Below are positions 1-7,803 of a stretch of 12,635 bases of DNA, one piece after another; within the stretch, counting starts at the first letter, position 1; each line of letters starts with the position of its first letter. The stretch spans positions 1 through 12,635 of the forward strand of contig JAJZKJ010000018.1 in assembly GCA_021804195.1 (NCBI GenBank), written 5' to 3'. This DNA comes from Acidobacteriota bacterium (GTDB lineage: Bacteria; Planctomycetota; Phycisphaerae; WQYP01; JAJZKJ01). Below the pieces are notes generated by a model. The model worked only from the letters and a program-made list of their open reading frames with translations. It was not told the DNA's origin and did no database searches. The position numbers and the translations under genes are program-made.

Positions 1-696
1 CTGGAAAAATCCGGCGGCCAGGTGCTGCGGCAACTCGGCGAAGAATCACATTCCGGTTCCCACGCCCCCAGCTACGGCCGCTGGCGGGAATCGGGTGGCG
101 GGGCGCTGGCCGGCAAGGGATGCCATCCGCTCTCGGCCGCCCTGTATTTCAAAATGATCGAAGGCCGCGGCCGGAATGGCCGGCCCATCTGGCCGGCGCG
201 TGTGAGCGCGCATCTGCACCGGTTGACCCAGCTTCCGGGTTATCTCGACTGCGGCTGGCTGCGCACCGACTACGCCGATACCGAAGATTACGGCCAGATG
301 CACGTGATTTTTGAAGATGGCACGGTGGCCGATATACTGGCCTCCGACGTCGTGCTGGGGGGTGTTTCGAATTGGATTGAGGTTTTTTGCGGCAATCACC
401 GCACCCGCTGCAATCTCAACCCGACCGATGCGCTCGAAACTTTCGTCCCCGGGGCCGATACTCTGCGCGATGTCTATATTGTGGAGAAATTGCGGCCCAA
501 ACAGGGCTGGATGCGGCCTGCCCCCGACGAAGACTGGCAGCACGGTTATCCCCAGGAAATGCAGGATTTCGCGCAAGCCTTCGCCGCGGAGCGCGAGCCG
601 GAGTCGAGTTGGCGGCTGGGCGAAAAGGTCAGCCTGACCCTGGCGGCGGCGTATTTATCAGCCAGCCGCGAGGGGCAAACCGTGGCGATTGAGTAA
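1..696 (+). CDS. Gfo/Idh/MocA-family oxidoreductase, C-terminal part (5' end outside window)
   Basis: The reading frame is open from the first base and ends at TAA 694-696, leaving 231 codons of a protein whose N-terminal NAD(P)-binding Rossmann half is off the left edge. The visible part resembles the C-terminal alpha/beta substrate domain of the Gfo/Idh/MocA family: a GCHPLSAALYFK segment (about visible residues 47-58) where these enzymes carry a conserved glycine and histidine, a beta-rich stretch with an acidic motif EDGTVADI, and a terminal helix ending in LTLAAAYLSASREGQTVAI, the usual close of this fold. Family members oxidise or reduce sugars, inositols or related polyols with NAD(P). 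The substrate cannot be told from this half. No signal peptide can be assessed. The gene is convergent with ftsH. The family call is fairly safe; the exact reaction is unknown. Confidence 0.8.
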   Translation: MEKSGGQVLRQLGEESHSGSHAPSYGRWRESGGGALAGKGCHPLSAALYFKMIEGRGRNGRPIWPARVSAHLHRLTQLPGYLDCGWLRTDYADTEDYGQMHVIFEDGTVADILASDVVLGGVSNWIEVFCGNHRTRCNLNPTDALETFVPGADTLRDVYIVEKLRPKQGWMRPAPDEDWQHGYPQEMQDFAQAFAAEREPESSWRLGEKVSLTLAAAYLSASREGQTVAIE

Positions 697-706
697 AGGC
701 CGCAAA

Positions 707-732
707 CCGGCGGCGCATGGCTGCGCCGCCGG
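707..732. terminator. GC hairpin between convergent genes, probable bidirectional terminator
   Basis: A perfect 11-bp inverted repeat (CCGGCGGCGCA, loop TGGC, TGCGCCGCCGG) fills the 48-bp gap between the stop of the oxidoreductase (696) and the stop of ftsH (745). On the minus strand it is followed by TTTGCGGCCTTT. On the plus strand the following sequence has no clean T run. It therefore looks better as a terminator for ftsH, with possible weaker use in the other direction. Position and symmetry are seen directly; termination is inferred. Confidence 0.6.
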
Positions 733-744
733 CGCGAGTTCTCA

Positions 745-2655
745 TTACGCGGGTTGCGGGCTTTGCGGGGCGACTCCGGTATTGCGTCCGGGTTCGGGCC
801 GCAGCACTTGCTGGGCATCGTCGGGCGGCGGAGACGGCGGCGGCACATTGACGGCCGGCAGTGGTTTGCCTTCAAGGATCAGTTTGACTTCGTTGGCGTC
901 GAGCACTTCGCGCTCGAGCAGGGCGGCGGCTATTTTATGCAGCGCCTCGCCATTCTCGCTCAGGATCGTGTGAGCTTTCTGGTAGCCCTCGAGCACCAGC
1001 CGGCGCACTTCGGAATCAATGCGGATGGCGGTGTCTTCGGAAAAATCCCGATGCTGGGCGATTTCGCGGCCCAGAAAAATCTGCTCTTCTTTCTTGCCGA
1101 AAGTGAGGGGGCCGAGGTCGCTCATGCCCCATTCACAGACCATTTTGCGGGCCAGATCGGTGGCTTGCTCGATGTCGTTGCCCGCGCCCGTGGTCATGTG
1201 ATTCATGTACAGCTCTTCGGCCACGCGGCCGCCCATCAGGATGGCCAGGCGGGACTCCAGATAGGTGCGGGAATAGGTGTGCTTGTCGTCGGTGGGCAGT
1301 TGCATCGTCACGCCCAGCGCCATGCCGCGGGGAATGATGGTGACTTTATGCAGCGGGTCGGCGTGCGGCATCATGGCCGCCACTAGGGCATGGCCGCCCT
1401 CATGGTAGGCGGTGTCGCGCTTTTCCTCGTCGCTGATGATGAGCGAGCGCCGCTCGGCGCCCATGATGACTTTGTCCTTGGCGCCCTCGAAGTCGTACAT
1501 GAGCACGGTTTTGCGGTTCTGGCGGGCGGCGTTCAGCGCCGCTTCGTTGACCAGATTGGCCAGGTCGGCGCCGCTGAAGCCAGGGGTGCCGCGGGCGAGC
1601 ACGGTTAAATCCACATCATCCGAGATGGGGATTTTCTTGGCATGGACCCGCAGAATTTCTTCCCGGCCTTTCACATCGGGCCGGGGCACCACCACCCGGC
1701 GGTCAAAACGGCCGGGGCGCAGCAACGCGGGATCCAGGACATCGGGGCGGTTCGTGGCGGCAATCAGGATCACGCCCTCGTTGCTTTCAAAGCCATCCAT
1801 TTCCACCAGCAGTTGATTGAGCGTCTGCTCGCGCTCGTCGTGGCCGCCGCCCAGGCCGGCGCCGCGATGACGGCCCACGGCGTCAATTTCATCAATGAAG
1901 ATGATGCAGGGGGCGTTTTTCTTGCCCTGTTCAAAAAGATCGCGCACCCGGCTGGCGCCCACCCCGACGAACATTTCCACAAAATCCGAGCCGGAAATCG
2001 AGAAAAACGGCACATTGGCTTCGCCGGCGATGGCGCGCGCAAGCAGCGTTTTGCCGGTTCCGGGAGGGCCAATCAGCAGCACGCCTTTGGGAATGCGGCC
2101 GCCCAGTTTTTGAAATTTCTGCGGCTCCCGCAGAAAGTCTATGATTTCGTGAAGTTCCTGCTTGGCCTCATCCACTCCCGCCACGTCTTTGAAGGTGACT
2201 TTCTTCTGCTGGGTCGAGAGCAGCCGCGCGCGGGATTTGCCGAACGACAGGGCTTTGCTGCCTCCGGTCTGCATCTGGCGCATCATGAAGATCCACAGCC
2301 CGATCAGGATGATGATGGGCGCCGCATTGAGCAGCAGATTGAGCCAGGAGGTATTGGAGGGGCGCTTGATGTTGATCATCACGCCCTTGTTCTGCAGCGT
2401 TTTATAAAGGTCGGGATAGTTGGTGGGAATAATCGTCCGGAAACGCTGATTGTTGGCTTTGAGATTCCCGTGCACTACGTCTTGCGCGATCGTCACCTGG
2501 GCCACGTTGCCGGCCTGGGCCTGGCTCATGAATTCCGAGAAGTTCATTTGCTGCACGGCGCTGCCGGAATGGCCGGATTTCACCATTTGCCATAACAGCA
2601 CCGCGGCGGCGATCAGCACCACCCATAACAGCACAGTCTTTACAGTTGAATTCAA
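745..2655 (-). CDS. ftsH: ATP-dependent zinc metalloprotease FtsH
   Basis: Membrane-anchored AAA+ protease that forms hexamers and degrades misfolded membrane proteins and short-lived regulators. From the chosen start it has 636 residues, normal for the family. Two membrane segments (about 7-22 and 106-125) flank a small extracytoplasmic domain. Then come Walker A GPPGTGKT (196-203), Walker B IIFIDEID (251-258), the second region of homology ending in RPGRFDRR with arginine fingers (about 316 and 319), the zinc site HEGGH (418-422) and the third ligand Asp in [11 protein letters not shown] (about 494). The tail is proline-rich. I chose TTG (2655-2653) because GAAAGAAGG sits 6 nt upstream and the first membrane segment follows directly. 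The in-frame ATG at 2733 would add 26 arginine-rich residues and lacks this ribosome site. It lies downstream of tilS with 169 bp between, and probably has its own promoter. Confidence 0.96.
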   Translation of the reverse strand: MNSTVKTVLLWVVLIAAAVLLWQMVKSGHSGSAVQQMNFSEFMSQAQAGNVAQVTIAQDVVHGNLKANNQRFRTIIPTNYPDLYKTLQNKGVMINIKRPSNTSWLNLLLNAAPIIILIGLWIFMMRQMQTGGSKALSFGKSRARLLSTQQKKVTFKDVAGVDEAKQELHEIIDFLREPQKFQKLGGRIPKGVLLIGPPGTGKTLLARAIAGEANVPFFSISGSDFVEMFVGVGASRVRDLFEQGKKNAPCIIFIDEIDAVGRHRGAGLGGGHDEREQTLNQLLVEMDGFESNEGVILIAATNRPDVLDPALLRPGRFDRRVVVPRPDVKGREEILRVHAKKIPISDDVDLTVLARGTPGFSGADLANLVNEAALNAARQNRKTVLMYDFEGAKDKVIMGAERRSLIISDEEKRDTAYHEGGHALVAAMMPHADPLHKVTIIPRGMALGVTMQLPTDDKHTYSRTYLESRLAILMGGRVAEELYMNHMTTGAGNDIEQATDLARKMVCEWGMSDLGPLTFGKKEEQIFLGREIAQHRDFSEDTAIRIDSEVRRLVLEGYQKAHTILSENGEALHKIAAALLEREVLDANEVKLILEGKPLPAVNVPPPSPPPDDAQQVLRPEPGRNTGVAPQSPQPA

Positions 2656-2670
2656 AACGGACCTTCTTTC
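2656..2670 (-). promoter_or_regulatory. Ribosome binding site deciding the TTG start of ftsH
   Basis: Read on the minus strand, GGGAAAGAAGG is followed by the six bases TCCGTT and then TTG. This is a good Shine-Dalgarno match at normal spacing and is the main reason to prefer the TTG at 2655 over the upstream ATG at 2733. Confidence 0.75.
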
Positions 2671-2757
2671 CCTCTGGCGCCAGCCCAAAGTGGCGCGTGC
2701 CCGGAATGCCGGACGCGCGCAACTGCGGGACATGGATTGACCCGGTGGTACCTCTTA

Positions 2758-2763
2758 ATTATA
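2758..2763 (-). promoter_or_regulatory. -10 box (TATAAT) of a probable ftsH promoter
   Basis: A perfect TATAAT on the minus strand lies in the tilS-ftsH gap, about 100 bases upstream of the TTG start, in a locally AT-rich patch (TATAATTAA). No good -35 hexamer is visible at 16-18 bp; the best positioned sequence is ATTCGG. It would give ftsH a leader of roughly 95 nt, and the ATG at 2733 would fall inside that leader. Promoter activity is inferred from the motif only. Confidence 0.5.
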
Positions 2764-2824
2764 TCCGAATGACGCACCGGCCGAATCGCTGGCAAAGCCA
2801 TGCGTATCCTTCCCTGGATTGGGA

Positions 2825-3967
2825 TCAGACGTGATCCTTACCTTTATCTGGAACGCGGGAGCGGGAATTTTTCGCGCGGGAAGGGGCGGCAGCCTGGAAC
2901 GCGTCAGGGAAAGCGGTTTTTGACGTAAGGGTCAATTGAACCATGCGCGCGCTGACCCGCGCCTGAATGCCTGCGCGGGAGAGGTGGCGCGGCCGGGAAA
3001 TCCGTGGAGCCGCATAAATCCATTTCTTTAAGGTATCGAACCAGTCAAAATCGAGCCCGCGCAGATGGCCGCGCCACAGCAACACGGCCTGCCGGATCTG
3101 GCGCCGCAGCATCGCGGGTGGCAGCGCAAGCAATTCCGGCGTGGCGGCGCATAGCCCTTCTTGCTCCACGCGCCAAATGCGGCCGGCCAGCGCCGTGGCG
3201 CGGGCGACGGCCTCCTGCTCCTCATCGCGCATCATTTCCGCCACGCGCGCCAGGCCGGGCACGAGGGCGGGGTTGAACTCGGCCTGCAATTGCGGAATGA
3301 GCTGATGGCGCAGGCGGTTGCGAACCGGCTCCAGGGTGGCGTTCGAGGCATCTTCCCGCCAGGGCTGGTTCAGTTGCCGTAAATAATCGCGCAACTCACG
3401 GCGTTCAATGCCCAAAAGCGGACGCAGCAGCCGCAGCCGGGGCGCGGCGCCGGGCCGCCTGGGTGCGATGGAATCGGCCGCGTTCAGTTCGGCATCCGGC
3501 CAGATGCCGGAAAGGCCGCGCGTGCCGGCGCCGCGCAGCAGGCGCAGCAGGACGGTTTCCGCCTGATCGTCGAGCGTATGTCCGGTCACCACGCCCGCCC
3601 ATTGCCGGGCGCGGCCAAGCCGGTAAAAGCCGCGCAGCCGCTCCTGCCGCGCCCATTGCTCCAGGTTTTCCCCCGGCTGGCGTGGGCGGGGACGCAGGAC
3701 GTGGCAGTCAAGTCCCAGGCGCCGGGCCAATGCTCTTACAAACGCCTGTTCCTCGCTCGCTTCGGGACGCAGGCCATGGTTCATGTGCGTCACCGCCAGC
3801 GACCAGCCCCATTCCGGCGCCAGGGTGTGTAACAGCCGCAGCAGCGCGACCGAATCTCCGCCGCCCGACACGGCGACTCCCAGCCGCGCGCCGGCGGGCA
3901 GCAATTGGGAAGACCGCAGTTGGCTGCGCAGCTTTTGCGTCAGGGTGGAATCAATACGCGCGGGCAT
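2825..3967 (-). CDS. tilS: tRNA(Ile)-lysidine synthetase TilS
   Basis: Ligates lysine to C34 of the CAU-anticodon tRNA-Ile using ATP, so that the tRNA reads AUA and is charged with isoleucine. It is a cytoplasmic and usually essential enzyme. The 380-residue product shows the N-type PP-loop SGGGDS (34-39), the family motif THMNHGLR (60-67), GHTLDDQAETVLLRLLRG (129-146), and the later signature with DASNATLEPVRNRLR (206-220). It is shorter than the E. coli enzyme (about 430 residues), so the C-terminal tRNA-recognition region is probably reduced. I chose ATG 3967. An in-frame ATG at 4027 would add 20 residues with no family match and would place the predicted -10 box inside the gene. Neither start has a clear Shine-Dalgarno site. 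It is divergent from the receptor gene and upstream of ftsH on the same strand. Confidence 0.93.
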   Translation of the reverse strand: MPARIDSTLTQKLRSQLRSSQLLPAGARLGVAVSGGGDSVALLRLLHTLAPEWGWSLAVTHMNHGLRPEASEEQAFVRALARRLGLDCHVLRPRPRQPGENLEQWARQERLRGFYRLGRARQWAGVVTGHTLDDQAETVLLRLLRGAGTRGLSGIWPDAELNAADSIAPRRPGAAPRLRLLRPLLGIERRELRDYLRQLNQPWREDASNATLEPVRNRLRHQLIPQLQAEFNPALVPGLARVAEMMRDEEQEAVARATALAGRIWRVEQEGLCAATPELLALPPAMLRRQIRQAVLLWRGHLRGLDFDWFDTLKKWIYAAPRISRPRHLSRAGIQARVSARMVQLTLTSKTAFPDAFQAAAPSRAKNSRSRVPDKGKDHV

Positions 3968-3976
3968 GCGGGTTTT

Positions 3977-3982
3977 AGTATA
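3977..3982 (-). promoter_or_regulatory. Probable -10 box of tilS (leaderless or near-leaderless mRNA)
   Basis: On the minus strand TATACT (5 of 6 match to TATAAT) ends 9 nt before the ATG at 3967. With usual -10 to start-site spacing the mRNA would begin within a few bases of the start codon, in line with the absence of a Shine-Dalgarno sequence. No convincing -35 is present. Confidence 0.4.
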
Positions 3983-4065
3983 AGTGCATTCAGCTACTCC
4001 AGATCCTGGTATTGCTGCCCCCGTCATCCTATGTCATTTCAAAGCCAGCTTTGGCCGGGGCTCAT

Positions 4066-4119
4066 GCTGATTCAAGCTAAGTTATTAAGAATAAAAAATG
4101 AATCTGAGCTGATTCCAGC
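4066..4119. repeat. 12-bp direct repeat flanking the AT-rich presumed promoter of the receptor gene
   Basis: GCTGATTCAAGC (4066-4077) and GCTGATTCCAGC (4108-4119) match at 11 of 12 positions and are offset by 42 bp, close to four helical turns. Between them lies the only AT-rich stretch of the region (about 4077-4105), where the promoter for the downstream receptor would be expected, although I cannot pick clear -35 and -10 boxes. The second copy also takes part in a small inverted repeat GAATC-tgagct-GATTC (4100-4115). A role as a regulator site is inferred. Confidence 0.35.
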
Positions 4120-4180
4120 AGCTCCGCCGCGGCCCTCAAATTGCTGCGTATCCGGACAGCAGCATGGGAGGAGCTTCACG

Positions 4181-7100
4181 ATGACCCGCCCCGGATTCGA
4201 TTTCCGCATTTTCATTTCTGCTCTGTTCTGCCTGGCATGGCTGGCGCTGGCCGGCAATCTCTGCGCTCAGAGTTCCACCACGGGTAGCATCGTCGGAATC
4301 GTAACCGATCCCAGCGGAGCGGCGCTGCCCGGCGCCAGCATCCAGTTGCGCAACCTGGGCACCGGCGCCCAGGTCACGGCGCATGCCAATGGCCTGGGGC
4401 AATATCGTTTTGCCTTGCTGCCGCCGGGCAGCTACCGGGTGACGATTACCGCGGCCGGATTCAGGACGGTAAGCCGCAAGGTGCCTGTCAGCCTCGGGCA
4501 AGCCACCACGCTCAACGCCGCGCTGCCCATCACGGCCTCGACCCAGGTGGTGAACGTGACCTCCGAAGCCTCCGTGGTGCAGACCAACAACGCCAACATT
4601 TCCACCACCTATTCCGCGCGGCAGATCGCGCTGACGCCCAACCCCGGCGATGATCTGACCGATATTGCCCAGACGGCTCCAGGCGCGGTGATGAACACCG
4701 AAATGGGGTACGGGAACTTTGAAACGTATGGCCTGCCGGCAACCGCAAATTTATTTACCCTCAACGGCGAAGACGACAATGATCCTTTTTTGAATGTCAG
4801 CAATTCAGGCGCCACCAACTTATTGCTGGGGCAAAACGAAATCCAGCAGGCCACGGTGGTGAACAACGGCTACTCCGGCCAGTATGGCCGCCTGGCGGGC
4901 GCGAACGTGAACTATGTCTCGAAGTCGGGCACGAACGGCTGGCATGGCAATGTGAATTATTTATGGAATGGCCGGGTTATGAACAGCAATAACTTTTTCA
5001 ATAATGCCTCGGCCACGCCGCGCCCCTTTGACAATGTCAATCAATGGGCGGCTTCGCTGGGCGGGCCGATTGTCAAAAACCATAGCTTCTTTTTTGTGGA
5101 CCAGGAGGGCATTCGCATCGTATTGCCCACCAGCACGCTGGTGAATATCCCCAGTCCGGGGTTCCAGGCCGCCACGCTGGCGAATCTCGCCACCGCCAAC
5201 CCTTCGGAAATTCCCTTTTATGCCAAAATGTTCAGCCTATATAACAGCGCCGCCGGGGCCGGCGCAGCGGTGCCGTTGGCGGGCAGTTGCGGCGGCTTTA
5301 GCCTGCCCACGGGCGGCGACTGCGCCACGCAATTCCGCTCGACCGCGGGAAATTTTACTCACGAATGGCTGCTGGCCGGCCGCTATGACCAGATGCTGGG
5401 AGCGAACGACCACGCTTTTTTACGCCTGCAGACCGATCAGGGTGTGCAGGCCACATATACCGATCCCATTAGCCCGGTCTTTAACGCGGTCAGCACCCAG
5501 CCTGAATATCAGGGGCAGTTGAATGAAACCCACACGTTTGGCGCGACCTCGGTCAATCAGTTCATCGCCTCGTTCGACTATTACAGCGCCTTATTCCAGC
5601 CCGCGAACCTCAGCGCGGCGCTGAGCGCCTTTCCCACCACGCTGGGTTTTTCCGGTGGTGCGTTTCAGCCGCTGGGCGGCGAGGATTTCATCTGGCCGCA
5701 GGGGCGCAACGTGACCCAATACCAGTTTGTGGACGATTTTTCGCACCAGGTCGGCAACAGCGATCTCAAATTCGGCGCTGATTTCCGGCGCGACGACGTC
5801 AGCGATCATGATTTTGGCTTTTTCCAAAGCGGATACACGCTGGGCGCCGAGTCCCTCGGCGATTTTTACAATGGCGTGGGAACGGCATTTCTGCAGTCCT
5901 TTCCCAGCTCCCTCAACCAGCCGGTCAAGTTATACAATCTGGGCGCCTACATCGAAGACGACTGGAGCGCGACCCGGGGATTGAAACTCGACTTTTCCTT
6001 CCGCGTGGATCATAACTCGAACCCGGTTTGCAATCATTTCTGCTTCGCCCATTTGACCGTGCCCTTCACGGCGCTGAGCCATGACCCGTCCATTCCATAC
6101 AATAAAGTCATCGTCACCGGCATGGGCACGGCGCTGCCCGGCTACCATCAATGGGACTGGCAGCCGCGCCTGGGCTTCGCCTGGACGCCTTTCGCCCGGC
6201 CCGACTTCGTATTGCGCGGCGGGTTTGGGATTTTCGCCAGTATTTTGCCGGCTTCCGTGGCCGATAGCCTGGCGGCCAATGCTCCGCTGGATAATTCTTT
6301 TGTCGTCACCGGCGCGCCGCTGGCGCCCGGCACGGCGGGGAACATGTTCAGCAGCGCGGCGGCGGATAATGCCGCCTTTTTAAGCGGCTTTAACAGCGGC
6401 GGCACCCTGGCCTCGATTTCGGCCTCCACGCCGGGCTTTTCGCCGCCCAATTTTTTCACCCCCGGCGCCAACCCCTACGATGCCCGCTATTATGAATGGA
6501 ATCTCGAAATCCAGGGCGCTTTCAGCACCAATACCAGCTACAGCATCGATTATGTCGGCAACCACGGCATCGGAATTCCGGTGCAGAACAACGGGGTCAA
6601 TGCCTATTGCGCTCCCTCTATTTGCCCCGGCGGCTTCGCGGGTCTGCCCGCGGCCGCGCCCGATGCCCGCTTCGGCACGGTGACGCAGCTCGAAACCATG
6701 GGGGTCAGCAACTTTAATGGTGTGACTTACAGCCTGCAGCATCGCTTTACCCATGGGTTTTCCCTGCAGGGCAGCTATACCTATGGCCATGCCCTCGACG
6801 ACATCTCCAACGGCGGCTTTTTGCAGTTCAATCTCGGCACCAACAGCAGCATTCTGTTTCCGCAGGACCCTTACAACTTCAAGCGCTATAACTACGGGAA
6901 TGCCGATTACAACGTGACCCAGAACTTTAGCATGAGCTATCTGTGGACTCTGCCTTTCAACTCCCTGCGGCATTGGGGGCCGAGTGAGTTGTGGCGCGGC
7001 TGGACGGTTTCCGGCACATTGTTTGCCCGTACTCCGCTGCCGTTGACCGTGATTGACAGCGCCGCCACCGGCGTGCTGGCGGGACAAAATTACGGCGGTA

Positions 7101-7540
7101 CCTTGTTTGCCAGCTGGAAAGGCGGCTTCCAGCCGGGCTGCTCGGTCAGCTCCGTCTATACCGATTCTCCCGCCGCTCCCTGCCTGCTGACTTCGCAGTT
7201 TTCGCCCAGCCCGGTGACCGCGACTGGCTTGGCCCCGGGCGCGGGTTTCGGCAATCAGATGCGCAATCAGTTTCTGGGCGCGGATTTTTTTGATACCGAT
7301 ATGATGTTGCTGAAGAACACTCAGATTCCCGGCTGGGAACAGGGAGAGCTGGGCATAGGCGTCCAGGCGTTTAATCTCTTCAATCACCCTAATTTCGACC
7401 AGCCGGTGGCCGATATCGCAAATCCGAACTTCGGGACCATTGTCCGCACCGCCAACGTGCCGACGAGCGTGCTGGGGTCGTTTTTGGGCGGCGATGCTTC
7501 ACCGCGGATTATTCAGATCACAGCCCGGCTGACTTTTTAA
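4181..7540 (+). CDS. TonB-dependent receptor, Oar-like, with N-terminal carboxypeptidase-regulatory-like domain
   Basis: Large outer-membrane beta-barrel protein (1119 residues) of the type greatly expanded in Acidobacteriota, thought to import or bind large organic substrates with TonB energy. It has a signal peptide (hydrophobic 9-26, likely cut after LCAQ at about 30), a carboxypeptidase-regulatory-like beta-sandwich (about 34-116, with PGASIQLRN and LLPPGSYRVTI), a plug-like region (about 140-250, with NGYSGQYGRLAGANVNYVSK) and the hallmark NQWAASLGGPIVKNHSFFF (about 287-305) at the barrel entry. The C-terminus ends in ITARLTF, the aromatic ending expected for barrel assembly. I chose ATG 4181 because GGGAGGAG lies 7 nt upstream and the signal peptide begins there. 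The frame extends to 3905 but would run over tilS. I see no classical TonB box. No SusD-like partner is present in the window. Substrate unknown. Confidence 0.9.
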   Translation: MTRPGFDFRIFISALFCLAWLALAGNLCAQSSTTGSIVGIVTDPSGAALPGASIQLRNLGTGAQVTAHANGLGQYRFALLPPGSYRVTITAAGFRTVSRKVPVSLGQATTLNAALPITASTQVVNVTSEASVVQTNNANISTTYSARQIALTPNPGDDLTDIAQTAPGAVMNTEMGYGNFETYGLPATANLFTLNGEDDNDPFLNVSNSGATNLLLGQNEIQQATVVNNGYSGQYGRLAGANVNYVSKSGTNGWHGNVNYLWNGRVMNSNNFFNNASATPRPFDNVNQWAASLGGPIVKNHSFFFVDQEGIRIVLPTSTLVNIPSPGFQAATLANLATANPSEIPFYAKMFSLYNSAAGAGAAVPLAGSCGGFSLPTGGDCATQFRSTAGNFTHEWLLAGRYDQMLGANDHAFLRLQTDQGVQATYTDPISPVFNAVSTQPEYQGQLNETHTFGATSVNQFIASFDYYSALFQPANLSAALSAFPTTLGFSGGAFQPLGGEDFIWPQGRNVTQYQFVDDFSHQVGNSDLKFGADFRRDDVSDHDFGFFQSGYTLGAESLGDFYNGVGTAFLQSFPSSLNQPVKLYNLGAYIEDDWSATRGLKLDFSFRVDHNSNPVCNHFCFAHLTVPFTALSHDPSIPYNKVIVTGMGTALPGYHQWDWQPRLGFAWTPFARPDFVLRGGFGIFASILPASVADSLAANAPLDNSFVVTGAPLAPGTAGNMFSSAAADNAAFLSGFNSGGTLASISASTPGFSPPNFFTPGANPYDARYYEWNLEIQGAFSTNTSYSIDYVGNHGIGIPVQNNGVNAYCAPSICPGGFAGLPAAAPDARFGTVTQLETMGVSNFNGVTYSLQHRFTHGFSLQGSYTYGHALDDISNGGFLQFNLGTNSSILFPQDPYNFKRYNYGNADYNVTQNFSMSYLWTLPFNSLRHWGPSELWRGWTVSGTLFARTPLPLTVIDSAATGVLAGQNYGGTLFASWKGGFQPGCSVSSVYTDSPAAPCLLTSQFSPSPVTATGLAPGAGFGNQMRNQFLGADFFDTDMMLLKNTQIPGWEQGELGIGVQAFNLFNHPNFDQPVADIANPNFGTIVRTANVPTSVLGSFLGGDASPRIIQITARLTF

Positions 7541-7727
7541 TGACCGCTCGGCGCCGCGGGACAGGAATCGGCCTGGCTCGCGGTGCCTGTTTATGCCACT
7601 CCTGTAGCTTCCAATACTGCCGCTAAAAATTTACCTGCGTTGCCGCTACTTTTTTCAGGGTGCCGGGTTGAGTCAAACAGTCAGCCGTCTGTACGGTCTT
7701 GATCTTCGGCAATTTAGCTGGCGGTTG

Positions 7728-7743
7728 TGAGTTTGGAAACTCA
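7728..7743. promoter_or_regulatory. 16-bp palindrome upstream of the lipoprotein gene
   Basis: TGAGTTTGGAAACTCA is a perfect 7-bp inverted repeat around a GG centre, 60 bp before the lipoprotein start codon. Its size and place suit a dimeric regulator site or a small leader hairpin. Nothing in the window tells which protein would bind it. Confidence 0.35.
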
Positions 7744-7790
7744 TGTGCAGAGTTGTGTCTGATTTGGCAATAACGGGCCAAACCTAATTG

Positions 7791-7795
7791 GGAGG
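7791..7795 (+). promoter_or_regulatory. Ribosome binding site deciding the lipoprotein start
   Basis: GGAGG lies 8 nt before ATG 7804 but only 2 nt before ATG 7798. The normal spacing favours 7804, which gives a protein starting MLRIKL. Confidence 0.7.
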
Positions 7796-7803
7796 AGATG
7801 GGT

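Larger units (their letters stand above)
7541..7803. other. Intergenic region between receptor and lipoprotein genes
   Basis: These 263 bp hold no credible gene. Just after the receptor stop, ACAGG (7561-7565) and CCTGT (7586-7590) could form a weak hairpin followed by TTTAT, a poor candidate terminator. Further on there is a small inverted repeat CCGT-ctgt-ACGG (7685-7696), an 8-bp direct repeat TGCCGCTA (7618 and 7641), and a 16-bp palindrome described separately. The promoter of the lipoprotein gene should be here, but no convincing -35/-10 pair can be named. Confidence 0.5.

Noticed and set aside
1642..2595. Long plus-strand open frame opposite ftsH (317 codons)
   Set aside because: It is fully antisense to conserved FtsH coding sequence, has no recognisable domain, and is the sort of open frame expected opposite GC-rich coding DNA.
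745..2655. HEGGH instead of the HEAGH zinc motif in FtsH
   Set aside because: All metal ligands and the catalytic glutamate fit HExxH, and a glycine at this variable place does not suggest loss of activity.
3905..4180. N-terminal extension of the receptor frame into tilS
   Set aside because: It would add 92 residues before a clear signal peptide and overlap the tilS start; ATG 4181 has a strong ribosome site.
6380..7387. Long minus-strand open frame opposite the receptor gene (335 codons)
   Set aside because: Antisense to the receptor barrel; low-complexity composition with no family match; no ribosome site considered convincing.
7618..7648. Direct repeat TGCCGCTA in the receptor-lipoprotein gap
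   Set aside because: Two copies of 8 bp, 23 bp apart, without further copies or context; too short to call a repeat element or CRISPR.
7668..7684. Resemblance of TTGAGTCAAACAGTCAG to the tetR operator half-site
   Set aside because: Only GAGTCA is shared and the symmetry of the operator is lacking; six bases of similarity are expected by chance.
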